Shown here piece by piece: positions 46,260-59,100 of a stretch of DNA of 64,000 nt. The notes below the pieces were generated by a model. It did not search any database, was not told the DNA's origin, and worked only from the letters and a program-made list of their open reading frames with translations. Numbering within the stretch: the stretch's first letter is position 1; each line of letters opens with the position of its first letter. A program made the position numbers and the translations under genes. The stretch lies in NCBI RefSeq assembly GCF_020085105.1, contig NC_058051.1, forward strand, positions 24,922,955 through 24,986,954, read 5' to 3'. This DNA comes from Siniperca chuatsi. Lineage: Eukaryota; Chordata; Actinopteri; Centrarchiformes; Sinipercidae.

Positions 46260-48068
46260 GAAACCAACCCCCCACACTGTGGAGAATCACCAACTGGCTG
46301 ATGACCCGAATGTGTTTTACTGTAGGTTTGACATGCCCACATTCACACCCCTCACCAGCTCCGACATCAAATAACCACCTACACCCTCTGCCACCCCCTC
46401 ACCCCTCCCCACTGACCCCCCGTCTGCACTAAGGATCTGCGAAGAGGATGTGTGTCGGCTCATTCAGAGACAGAAGACCAGGAAGGTACCAGGACTAGAC
46501 AGCGTGTCACCCTCCTGCCTGAAAGGCTGTGCTGACCAGCTGGCCCCCATTTTCACCCAGATCTTCAACTGATCACTGGAGCTGTGTGAAGTCCCGTCCT
46601 GCTTCAAATGCTCTGCAATCATCCCAGTACCCAAAAAACCCTCCATCACGGGATTAAATGACTACAGGCCTGTCACCCTGACATCTGTAGTCATGAAGTC
46701 CTTTGAAAGACTGGTGTTAACCCACCTGAAGGACATCAGAGGACCCCTGCTGGACCCCCTGCAATATGATGCAGTCAACATGGGACTGCACTACATCCTG
46801 CAACACCTTGACTTTCAAGGGACATATGCAAAGATCGTGTTTGTGGACTTCAGCTCACCGTTCACACCAAACTCACCCAGCTCACTGTCCCAGCCCCCAC
46901 CTGTCAGTGGATCACAAACTTCCTAACAGACCGCAGGCAGCAGGTGAGGCTGGAGAACATCACATCCAGCACCCGGACTATCAGCACTGGTGCCCCCCAG
47001 GGATGTGTGCTCTCCCCACTGCTCTTCTCCCTCTACTGCACCTCAGGAGACCCAACGGTCATCGGACTCATCCAGGACGGTGATGAGTCTGCATACAGAT
47101 GGGAGGTTGAACAGCTGGACAGTGGACGTCGGGAGAAGCACCCCCTCACCATATCTAACAACACGGTGTCTGCTGTGGAAACCTTTAGGTTTCTGGGATC
47201 CACACGCTCCCAGGACTTAAAGTGGGCGTCCAACATCGACACAATCATCAAAAAGGCCCAGCAGAAGAAGGTCAACCTGCCTCAGGAGCTGCTGATCCAG
47301 TTCTACTCTGCAATCATCCAGTCTGTTCTCTGCACATCCATCACTGTCTGGTTTGGATCGGACAGGACAGGAACAGACCACAACGGACGGTCAGGAGAGC
47401 AGAAAAGAATCATTGGTGCAGACCTGCCCCCCATTCAGGACTTATACATGTCCAGAGTCAGGAAACAGGCAGGAAACTTCACTGCAGATCCATCACACTC
47501 TGGTCACAACCTGTTCCAACTTCTCCCCTCTGGCAGGCGCTACAGAGCACTGTACGCCAAAACAACCAGACACAAGGACAGTTTCTACCCACAGGCCATC
47601 ACTGATGAACTCTGATGAACAGTTCACCAGTCACATAGTGTCAGGAACAATCCCTGTGCAGAAACCCTGTGACACAAACATCCACTGTACCTGTAAATTT
47701 ATCTCACTGTTTATGTAAATATTATCACTGCTATCTCTGCACGCTGTACATACTGTCATATCCACCTAGCTCATGTATATAAAGCAACCTGTTACATTAT
47801 CATATTTATTTCAGCACCATTTGCACTCTGCAACATTACACTAATTGTCTTACTGTTTACAAATATTACTGTTGTTTTTTGTACTTTAAAAAAAGTATCT
47901 ATATTGCACATAGTAGCTTAATGTTTGTTTACCTCGTTGAGCTTGTTGTCCTTGTTTTTAGCTGTATGTATGTCTATTTCTGTGTAAGTACAATGAGCGC
48001 AACCAAAAACCGGAGTCAGATTCCTTGTATGTGTACACATACCTGTCCAATAAAGCTTATTCTGATTC
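46260..48068 (+). mobile_element. Degenerate L2/Rex1-type LINE, 5'-truncated
   Basis: Translated pieces match a LINE reverse transcriptase in order: [20 protein letters not shown] and [16 protein letters not shown] (46620-46740), [20 protein letters not shown] (46780-46850), TISTGAPQGCVLSPLLFSLY (46977-47037), FRFLGSTRSQDLKW (47188-47230), and LLPSGRRYRALYAKTTRHK (47520-47577). It is broken by an in-frame TGA at 46570-46572, frame changes near 46930, and deletions that remove the catalytic F/Y-A-D-D box. The 3' end is CCAATAAAGCTTATTCTGATTC, typical of L2-like tails. The element cannot mobilise itself. Confidence 0.85.
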
Positions 48069-48179
48069 CACTAGCCTATATATACTGCTGAGTAGCTTGT
48101 GAATTTCACCAATGGATCAATAAAGTCTTATCTTTAGCCATAATAATATCATAATTTATTTGTTGATTATATTTTGTAT

Positions 48180-48385
48180 TATTAATCTGAATCTGAAAAG
48201 TAACTGGTAAGTAGGTTGTCAGATAAATGCAGTGGAGTAAAAAGTATAATATGTCCTTCTGAATTGTAGTAGAGTAGAAGCATAAAGTAGCAGAAAATGG
48301 AAATACTCGAGTAAAGTACAAGTACCTCAAAATTATTCTTAAATACAGCACTTGAGTAAATGTACTTAGTTACTTTCCACCAGTG
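48180..48385 (+). repeat. ACTTAAGTA-type repeat, right part
   Basis: AAGTAACTGGTAAGTAGGTT, AAAGTATAATATGTCCTTCT, AAGTACAAGTACCTCAAAAT and a terminal GTACTTAGTTACTTTCCACC match the family at 26706 and 28542. Confidence 0.7.
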
Positions 48386-50129
48386 GCCACAACCATCATC
48401 CCAGGTCAGAGTATGATTCAGGTCATTTATAGATTTTTTAGGCTCATTGGTCTTCGTCATCACCGCTGTTAATCCTGCCCGCTCATTGGACACAAGGTAG
48501 GTGAGTAGAGAAACACAGGAGCTTGTGATTGCTCAGCGTGTTGTCAATCAAGACATCCATCATAGAAAAATAGTTAAGAACAGGCATGAAGTGAGAAACA
48601 CTGTGGGATAAAGAAAGGTACATCTGGAACATGGGGGTAAAATATCAGCTGTCATACATTCTTCTCTTTTCCTTGAAGTGCAACGTCAAAACTGTGTAAT
48701 TATACACAATGTGTATTCATGACAGTGCTTCACATCAATTAATGGTTAATAAATGGTAAATTAATCATCTACAGGCTGCAGAGCATCTGGACCAACATGT
48801 ATTTACCAACAATTTATTAACATTAACAACCACAGACTTCATAGATTATTGTAAAAACCCTTTATTAAAGGGGCAATTCACCCCAAAATCAAAAATACAT
48901 ATTTCTCCTCTTACCCGTAGTACTATTTATCCATCTAGATTGTTTTTGTGTGAGTTGGTGAGTTTTGGAGCTATCAGTCATAGAGATGTCTGCCTTTTTT
49001 TAATAAATTGGAACTATATGGCACTCGATCTGGTTTTATTGTGGTTACTGCCTAGTTACAAGCCAGATTTCACAGGTTTATAGTTTTATTTTTAGAGTGC
49101 ACCATTCTTATGAATTTTGACATTGCTCTCAGAAATAGGGACCCTTTGTACAAACAATTAAATTATATACAATTAAACAATACGTTAACACAGTAGTTTA
49201 TAGGTTGGTTGTTTCTAATTAAATTTTAACACATCTTTCATTTTAGAATGAATGCATTATCCTACTTTTGCGTTCCCTCGCAACACTTCTCTTCTTCCAT
49301 TCCTTCAGAGCCATATGTCTGTTTCTGCTCAGCTGCTCCCAGCGCAACACAACAGTATATCAGCTCATTGAATTTTACTTTGAATTTGGCGTTAAGTATG
49401 ATCATATAGTAATACTGCTCAATAGGCGTGCATGGTTATGCTATTAGTGAAAGTAAAATTAAACAAATTCTTAGATCAAGAGGTCTCTCCAGAAGAAAGT
49501 AATCTGCATGCTGCTGCACTCTGTTCTGTACTTTACCCCAGAGAGGTTTCACTGAGGAAAAGGAGATGTCTCCAGAGGTGGAGTTACAGAAGTGCAGTTG
49601 AATCTACCTCATAAAGCTAATGTGCTGTCGCCTATTGCCTATATGTATGAGTCAAAAAAAGCAACAAACAAGAAGGTGACTGACATGCTGCCAACAGAGT
49701 CTGTGGTTCTGTCACAGAAAGAGCAGACAGCAGAGATCAGAATCAGAAATACTTTATTGATCCCCGAAGGGAAACTCTTTGTTACAGCAGCTCGCCTTTA
49801 CGTCAGTGCACACAGGAGAAAGTACTAGCAAAAAATATAATACAATACACTATAAAACTATAAAAACAGGTCAGAAAATAAATTAAGTACCAGGTGGGTA
49901 TAAGTATAAGATAAAATAAGTGTTAAAGTAAAATTAAACAATACATCAGGAATGCAGACCAAATGCAGAAGGCCTGTTGCTATAAGTGTGGAGCAATAAT
50001 TGATGTTCCTTATGGGCATCATATAAGGTGAGGGGTCCATAAACAACGATACATGCATTAACTTAAGAATCTCCACACTACCTTCCATTACAAATAGACA
50101 TATGGCTCAGAAGTAGTCCTCAAAAACGT
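48386..50129. other. Gene-free spacer upstream of osbpl2
   Basis: No coding exon is supported. It carries a MITE (48864 to about 49130) with a left end of TTAAAGGGGCAATTCACC, and an antisense L2-like tail at about 49736-49790 (GAATCAGAAATACTTTATTG then GATCCCCGAAGGGAAA). Small open frames on both strands have no recognisable similarity. Confidence 0.55.
48864..49130 (+). repeat. MITE, left portion (AATTCACCCCAAAATC type)
   Basis: Contains GGGGCAATTCACCCCAAAAT, TTTATCCATCTAGATTGTTT and GCTATCAGTCATAGAGATGT, hallmarks of a small repeat very common in percomorph genomes. The right terminus is not preserved. Confidence 0.6.
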
Positions 50130-50424
50130 TCTCGCCGTGACCTTTAGAGGGCTCCGTACTTTTAAAACGGCTTGTGGTTTCATTTTAATATGTTGCAGGC
50201 TCATTTATTGAGCCTGTTTACACAGCGGCCGTGACAGGCTACATATTAATATTGGGTTTGTTTTTGAAGCTGCGGTTGCTTATTTGTCTCGCGAGAGTTG
50301 GCAGCACTGGCTGTCGGACCTGTCAATCACGGTGCCCTTGCCGCCTACTTCCGCCCCGTTTCAGAGGCAGTGTACTCTTCGATTGTTTATGTTACGAGCG
50401 CATTAATTTGACCTTAATTCACAG
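50130..50424 (+). promoter_or_regulatory. osbpl2: osbpl2 promoter and probable non-coding first exon
   Basis: A CG-rich block holds the palindrome TCTCGCGAGA at 50287-50296, a recognised core element of TATA-less housekeeping promoters. It is followed by a CCAAT-type TCAATCACGG and an ETS-type ACTTCCGCC (about 50347-50355). The coding start exon begins with an acceptor at 50824, so an upstream untranslated exon is needed; ACAG then GTATAT at 50421-50430 is a possible donor. Confidence 0.6.
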
Positions 50425-50825
50425 GTATATTTAATTGAATTTTGTTTAAATTTTCATGTCAGTGTCTGTGTTGATAGTGGTAGCTAATCTCTGCTGCCCA
50501 CCCTCCAGCTAACGTTTTAACTCTATGTAGCAGCGATGCTAACGATTAGTTAGCTAGCCAGCTAGCTAGCGAAAGCCCTCAGAGCTTCAGACAGCGAGCT
50601 ACAGTAGAAAGAAAGTAGTTGTTTTTTTAAAATTCATAGCATGCACTAGGTAATGTTTGGCTTTAACGACCACCGCCAGCTGCCCTGCTTGGTGTAACGA
50701 GTCTGTGCTGTTGCAGGTAGTGTGTTTGGCTGTCTGTGGTGCTTGGAGAGAGGCTGGGCTGCAGGGACAGGCCGATGGTGGAAACATGACTTCTGAGTAA
50801 CTCATAGTTACTTTTTCTGCTCAGT

Positions 50826-53800
50826 ATGAACAGCGAGGAAGAGTTTTACGACGCTGAGACAGGTGAGACAAGCTGACAGAGGTCTCATATAGTTAAATAT
50901 ACTTGTTTCTTGTAGGACTTTCCACAAGAATATGGAGTAGCCATAACCCCACCCGGAGTAAAAAATTGGCCGTAAAAGCCCAAATTTGGTGGCCTCTGGC
51001 ACATTCTAATGCCATTATAACATCATATACACTGATCTTAATTATTGCATATATTAATGAGTTTGCCTAGCCTGTCAGTCTGTTGATTTCCACTACACTA
51101 GTTTCCTTTTGGGTGGCTGCTTTCCTCTCCCTTTTCTTCTCTATTGACATACTCCACACCTATGGGCAGTAAGCAGATCTGTGATTTAAGAATGAACTTT
51201 GTCACTTTGTTAGACACAAAGCAGGAGAAAATCACTCAACGGCAGGGTAACCAAAATTGTAAACCATGGATAAAATGTATGATGTGGAAAAACATATATT
51301 ATTGATCCTATATATTACTGCAGGAAGTTCCATTACATCATATTTTGTTTTTAGACATGATTTGGGGGCATCTGACATTAGTTTGCATTATTGGTCAATG
51401 GCAAAAAATACAAAAGCGTTCCAGGACATTTTAAACTGTAAAATGACAGTGTGAGGCTGAGGCATAGCCTACATTTTCCTCACATGACATAGGCCAGTTA
51501 CTTAGACAACATTGTTTGGTTTAGAGTGTGTTTGCATTGCGTTTTACATATGACTCTGCTGTAAAAAAGCGCAATGTAAATAAAGACAATTCATTTGTTT
51601 GTTCATTTATTAAGCCCATAAACATCTGTGTGGCTTATATGGAGAATGCAGCGCTTTCAGTGGACTTTTTAATGCTTACTGCACAGTCGTCAAGTTGCTG
51701 CCACCGTTGTTTTCCGAAGTAGCCCGTCAAATGAGGATGTTCCCTGTCTGTGCAATCAATGCAGTTCTTAGTGTGTTGTCATCAATTATTTTGCTAATAT
51801 TTGTCAAACGCTGAAAACGACTCTCCGCTCTCTACTAGACAGGACGTCTTAGCTGAGCAAGCACACACAAACATTCACATAGAGCATGTGGGGGCAGCAC
51901 TGATACGAACAGACAGGCAAGTTTCTCTGTCATCATGCTCGCATTGTTTTGAAGCTCAGGCTAGTGGTTGTAAAATGTACATGCATAGCGAATCAGAATC
52001 AAAAAACTATTTTATGTGAATCAAAATTAATATAATAAAGTAGCCAGCTGGACTTAAAGGTCCAGTATGTAACGTTTAGGAGGAGCTATTGGCAGAAATG
52101 GAATATAATATTTCTAAGTATGTTTTCATTAGTGTATAATCACCTGAAAATAAGAATGGTTGTGTTTTCATTACCTTCACAATAAGCCGTTTTTATCTAC
52201 AGAGGGAGCCGCTCCCCTTCCATGGAGGTCACCATGTTGCACCGCCGTGTTTCCACAGTAGCCCAGTACAGACAAACCAAACACTGGCTCTAGATTGGGC
52301 CGTTCGCGTGTTTCAAGGCCACCGTAGTTTCTCCTACATGCTTGGAAGGGGAAGGTGATGCAAACGATATTCAAATGGTTGCAAACTGCTAGATGCCACT
52401 AAATCCTACACACTGTATCAAGTCGATCAGTAATTAGTTACTTTCCGCCACTGACATTATACAAGTTTAAAGTTATAATGAGGTCAGCAACCATCAAAAG
52501 AGCTAATATGCACATTGAAACTCCTCTGTATCATCCTGTTGTGTATTTGTGCCTTTAATCCGACAGCCGGTGCTTATGGAAAACTTTGTTCTTGTGCCCA
52601 AATTATTGAACGTGTCTTTCCTTTCTTCCCTCACCCTCCTCTTGTCTCCATCAGGGCTGGAGTCAGATGATTCCTGCGAGGTCAGTTTTAAAGATGCCCT
52701 GGTGTTTGACAGTAAGCAGGTGACTGATGGCAGCGCCACACAGGAGAATGGGGTTGGGGAGCGCAGGTGAGCAGTCATGCAGAAGTGTGGTATGCATGTC
52801 TGTATGGGGTGAAGGAGGATGAGGGTTTTATTATGCATACACTCTCACGTAGAAGCAGATAAGGCCAGTTCAACCACATTTTTAGGCTTTGTTATCTAGT
52901 AAGCACCTCCTCTGCAAAGCATTTGGAGTTACTGATGGTGTAGCTAATCAAGACTAACAAATGTCAACTTTAAATCTGGATTTTGATGTAGTACAGAACA
53001 CTCCTGTCACTTCTTGTACTTAGGAGCCATCTGTTAACCGATACATTGCCAAACATTTGTCTGATTTCACATCTTATTTGGTCCAAATGTGCACCAGGAA
53101 AACCCTGCCTGCTGAAATGATCTCCAGGAACGATTACAGTGTTTGGAGTATACTGAAGAAATGCATCGGCATGGTGAGTCCTACCTGCTTCCTGACCAAA
53201 CTAGAAGAACACCAAAATAGCTTAAATGAACACTATAATACAATTCATATAAAACACGTGTTTTTGTCACTCCTACAGTAAAATGCAGTGCATTGTTGTT
53301 GCATAAATGTTAAATAATATGATGCATGAGTTATTTGTGTATACATTGAATCTGATCTGGTATAAAGTTCTCCTCTGTGTGTTCCTACTTATTTACCTGC
53401 TACTTTGATCTTTTCATGTGCTCTTACAGGAGCTGTCCAAAATAGCGATGCCAGTTGTGTTTAATGAGCCGCTGAGCTTTCTCCAGAGAATCTCGGAGTA
53501 CATGGAGCACACTCACCTCATCCACAAAGCCTGCAGTTTGTCTGACTCAGTAGACCGCATGCAGGTAGAGATGACCGATGTCTCTGGAGTTATGTTTTTG
53601 TTAGATTTGTCAGCTTATTTTTATTTCTGTTTGACAGGAATTTATTCTGTGTGAGCATTGTTCTAAACACACCTAGACAGAGAAATGTAAAAGCTCTTTC
53701 TCTGATTTAAGGCTGCAACTAACAATTGTTTTGGTTCAATCCTGGCTTCCCCCAGCTGCATGTCGAAGTGTCCTTGGGCAAGACACTGAACCCCAAATTG

Positions 53801-56102
53801 CTCCCGAGGGCTGTGCCTTCGGTGTGTGAGTGTGTGTGACTGACTTAGTTTCTGTGAATGGGGTGAATGTGATATGTAGTGTGTGAAGCGCTTTGAGTTG
53901 TCGGAAGACTAGAAAGGCACTATACAAGTACAGTCCATTTGCCATTTCGATTAATCCATTAATCGTTTGGTCCTCAAAATGTCAGAAAATTGTGAAAATT
54001 ACCAATAAAATTTCCAATAAAGCATGGTGTCATCATCAGATAGCTTGTTTTGTCCGACCAACAGTCCAAAACCCAAAGATATTCATTTTTACTATCACAT
54101 AAGACAAAGAAAATCTGCAAATCATCACATTTTAAAAGCTAGAATAAGGCAATGTTTGGTGTTTTTATTTAAAAATTGCTTAAATGATTAGGCTCTACTC
54201 TGATTCACTTCTCTGCCGCAGGTTGTTGCTGCGTTTGCTGTTTCGGCTGTAGCATCTCAATGGGAAAGGACTGGAAAGCCATTTAATCCTTTACTGGGGG
54301 AGACCTATGAACTTATAAGGTATTTGAGAAGCCTATAGAAGCTTAAAATTGCATAGTACAGTTTGGTCTTGATGATAGACAGACATAAATGAACCAAAAT
54401 GTTTTTTAAAAATTTGTGAGTTTTGTTTTTCTTTGTTTTAAAGAGAGGACGAGGGATACAGATTGATCTCAGAGCAGGTGAGCCACCACCCCCCTGTCAG
54501 TGCCTTCCATGCCCAGTCTCTGAAGCAAGAGTTTGAGTTTCACGGCTCCATCTACCCAAAACTCAAGTTCTGGGGCAAAAGTGTGGAGGCCGAACCCAAA
54601 GGCACCATGACACTGGAGCTACTGAAGTGAGTATTTGTGTTGATATCTGCATGCTCACTGACAGGAGAGGTCCTGCCGAGTAGAGTAGTTAGTACGTCTG
54701 GCTTTTCTTGCTCACTTTAATGTTCACACCAAAACTGTAGATTAACATAACTCTGTATGAAAATGTGAAAATTCAGCAATCTTTAAAGCATTAGTTCGAC
54801 TTTTTAGAAAACTTATTTGCTTTCTTGCCAAGCGTTAGATGAGAACACACACAGTTTTTGTGCGGATTAAACAACGAGATAATGTGTTAATTACTGAGCT
54901 TTAAAGGTAACAAGATCTGCATATGAGCACCTCTAGACAAAGCCATGCTAGCTGTTTCTCCCTGTTTCCAGTCTGTTTGCTAAGCTAAGCTAACTGGCTG
55001 CTGGCTCCATATTTAACAGGGAGACATGTGAGTGGTATTAATCTTCGCATCTAACTCTCGTCAAGAAAGCAAATATGGGTATTTCCCAAAAATGTCGAAC
55101 TGTGCCTTTTAAAATTCTGGGAATTTCTTACAGGCATAAAGAAGCGTACACGTGGACAAACCCAATGTGTTGCGTGCATAACATCATCTTGGGAAAACTC
55201 TGGATTGAGCAATATGGAACCATGGAGATAGTCAACCACAGGTATAGTGACAAATACTTAACTGCGATATTTAAACTGGTTGGACCAGTGATTATCGACT
55301 GACATATTTGTTTTGCATTTAATTCATCAGCACTGGAGATAAGTGTGTGTTGAACTTCAGACCTTGTGGTTTGTTTGGGAAAGAGCTGCACAAGGTAGAA
55401 GGTCATATCCAAGACAAAAGGTAAGAACATGACCTCAACAACACTGATAATTACCAGTGGTTGAGATTTTCTGAACTGAAATTGATGTATTTTCTGTTGA
55501 ACCAGTAAGAAGAAGCGGCGAGTGCTCTATGGGAAGTGGACAGAGTGCATGTACAGCGTGGACCCCAAGGTTTACGAAGCACACAAGAAGTCAGAGAAGA
55601 AGACGGGGGCAGAATCAAAAAAGCTGAAACAGGTGAGTGATGCTCACATTTACAGTAGATTCTGCTTTGACTGAAATCTGATGAGCGAACTGACATCTGA
55701 TCTTCCACTGAAATGAAATGCTGCTTAGAGTTTGTCTTTGACATGTTTTTATCTGTCTTACAATGTGAAGTCATCTGTGATTTTTACTCATCGCTCTGAA
55801 TCTGTTTCTCAAATGGTATCTTCTCCTTTCACAATAACATGCAGTGGCATTAGTAGAAGGTAAGGTAAAAGTGTATTTGATATCTGTAGTGTGCTACTGC
55901 TGTTGTCTAGTTCAAGTTATGTTCAAAGTGTAGTGTATGATTAGATCATTGCCAGCACTAATCCATAATGTCTTGCAATGACATGCATTGTTGCTTGAGA
56001 GACGTGTTGAAGTTGTGGCAACTGTAGTTCTGTGAATCACCTGTTTGCACATGTACTGTACGTACTGTAAGCTTTAATTTGGTTAGTCCATGTCTGATAA
56101 TG

Positions 56103-56140
<38 letters not shown>

Positions 56141-59100
56141 GAACATAGTTGTGAAGGTGAGGAGGCAGATGAGATGCCAGAAGTTCAAGAGACTGTGACT
56201 GTGATACCAGGAAGTGCCTTACTGTGGAGGATATCGCCGCGGCCTGCTCACTCAGCACAGGTCAACATCACACACACACAAAACTCATTGTGTTTGACAA
56301 CTGTCTGACAAACATGTTGAGTGCAATTCCTTCCTCATAAAACATTTGCCAAGCTGAATTTTTATTATTTAATATTTTAAATCATGCATTGTTGACATCC
56401 ATGTTTGCTAGCTTGCAGTCTACTTCTACACTGCTTAAGTAAAAGCACTAATACCACACTGTAAAAAATACTCTGTTACAAGTAAAAGTATGCAAGTATA
56501 ATTAGAAAATGTACTTAAAGTATTAAAAGTACAAGTACTCAAATCAGTAAATGTCTCCTGTGATTGTTATATAATTAGATTATTATTACTCATGCATTAA
56601 TGTAAAAACAAGATTCTGCTGTTGTAGTTTGTTGAGGTGGAGCAGATTTTTAACTATTTCGTACAGGGCTGCAACTAATGATTATTTTCATTATGGATTA
56701 ATCAGCTGATCATTTTCTCTTTTAACTGATTGATTGTTTCTGTTTGTAAAAATTCTGCAAATTGTGAGAAATTCTGTCACAATTACCCAGGGCCCAAAAG
56801 TGACACCTTTTACAATGGTTAGACAATATCTTGTCTAACCAATAGTACAAAATTTAAAGATTATTACTAATAAATTAATTGGTAAAATAAATGAATAATA
56901 AATAATTAAAAGGAAAAGCAGCAGATTTCCCCACATTTGTGAAGCTGGAACCATGAAATGTTTTTGCATGAAAAATTATTTAAACGATTATCAAAATACC
57001 TGCCAATTAATTTTCTGTCAAATATATATATTTTCAGCTGTACTTGTATACACTGTTCGGTAGTTTCATTTATAACAAAACATCATACTTCATATGTTTT
57101 TTTAATGCAAAAATCTTAATTTGTAAAGTAACTAAAGCTGTCAAGTAATTGTAGTGAAGTAAAATATTTCCCTCTGAAATGTAGTAGAGTGGAGGTATAA
57201 AGTGACATCCACCACTGATTGTGTCGGCCGCATGCACAATACAAACATAACTGTGCGTAGCTGTACCGTTACCTTTGATCAAAAACTCCACAAGGTGCCT
57301 TTTAACTGGGGCTGTAACAACTAAGAGTTGTAAGGCAGTTGTGATGATAAATGCCTGTTGTATTTTGTAATGTAGTGACTTCTAGTTCCTTTCATATCAA
57401 GTTAATTCTATATGTTTATACTTAAACAGTTGATTTATCCAATTTATAATAAAACATATTTCCTCACTTCCCTCTAGTGGTATCTGGCCATGAAGATAGT
57501 TCTGTTTTTATCTGCCAAGATTTTAAGTTATCTGTCTGAGATTTCTGCCTCCAGCCCAAATCAATATAGGTAAATCGATGTGTTGTGTAAATGTAAATCT
57601 TTTTAATGTTGTAAACTTAACAAACAAAATTCACTTCCATTCTGTTGGAGTGGAGGCAGAGACAGATATCTCAAACCTGGACACATAAATCCAAAACTAT
57701 CCACATGGTTTGATACTACTAGAGGTAAAAGAGAAATTGTGTTTTCATAATTTGAGTGAACCAACCCTTTAAATGAAGAGTGGGTATCAATTTTCTTTTA
57801 CTTGTAGTAAGAGCTGCTCAGACTCTGATCGGGATGAGGTTTTTTTTTTACATGTGTGTTTTGGGACATAGAGATTTATAAAAGGCAGGATTTTGTTTTT
57901 CCACATCATGTCACAAAAGTAGCAAAATATATAAAAAATTATTGGATTAGCTTATTTAACTTTAACCTCTGCTGTGTTTCCTTCTGTGTAGATGTATAAC
58001 TTCACCAGCTTTGCCATGACACTAAACGAGCTGGAGCCTGGCATGGAGAGACTACTGGCACCAACAGACTGCCGGCTGAGGCCCGACATCAGAGCCATGG
58101 AAAATGGAGACATAGGTAACACCAACCTCATGTAAACATGAGTGTTTTATACAAGCTCAGAGAAGCTAAAGCTGTTCCTTCCACACACACACACACACAC
58201 AACGTCATTAGCAGGGGCCACATATGAGTCTGGCTTCTTCATTCATATTTTTTGTTTTTATAGACGCAGCAAGTACAGAGAAAGAGCGGTTAGAGGAGAA
58301 ACAAAGGGCCTCACGCAGGGAACGCTCCAAGGATGATGAGGACTGGTCAACCAGGTGTGTGTTTGTGAGGTTGTTTTATAAATTAGTAACTTTTCAAGGT
58401 GTATTTTCAAGAGCTTGCACATGAATCCTCCTCAGATATGCACCTCACGTTTTACATACATGTCATGACGGCAATCTTACTATGTCGGACCTAGAAGCAT
58501 TTCCGCATTATTAGTTTAGTTGGATGCTGTCAGTATAGTTGCCAGAGTTGTAAAATCCCGTCTCTGAGTATTATAAATCGTTGTGCCGTGTTTTGGCGGC
58601 TGATAAGCCTTTAAACGCATGAATCTGTTACTCAAACTAGGCTTCCTGGATCATGCTTCATTGTCTCACTGGTAACTTTAAAACAACTTCAGTCTGAATG
58701 CTCGATGAACGGCTTGTGTACATTACAATAGACAGCAGAATTCACTCTCCCAAAAAATGTTAAATTAAGAAACAGATGAGATTTTATTAGAGGATTTAAT
58801 GCAGCTCTCAAACGTTTTCTGTAGCAGAAAAAAGTCCCCCCCCCCCCAGCAAAAGCGGATTTCATTTTTATCAATCATTAACAATACATGTGATTGAAAT
58901 AAACAAAAGATTCACGTTAGTAAAATAGCCTTGCTAGCATCAGAGCACTTTTGTTTTATGTCACCACATGAATCATATTCATGCAACTTTAGGTCTGCTC
59001 GCTCACACACACAACACACACACACACACGCAATTTGAGAACCACTGAAGCCTTCAACAGCAAAATAAGTTTTTCAAAATCCATCAGTGATGCAGCCTGA

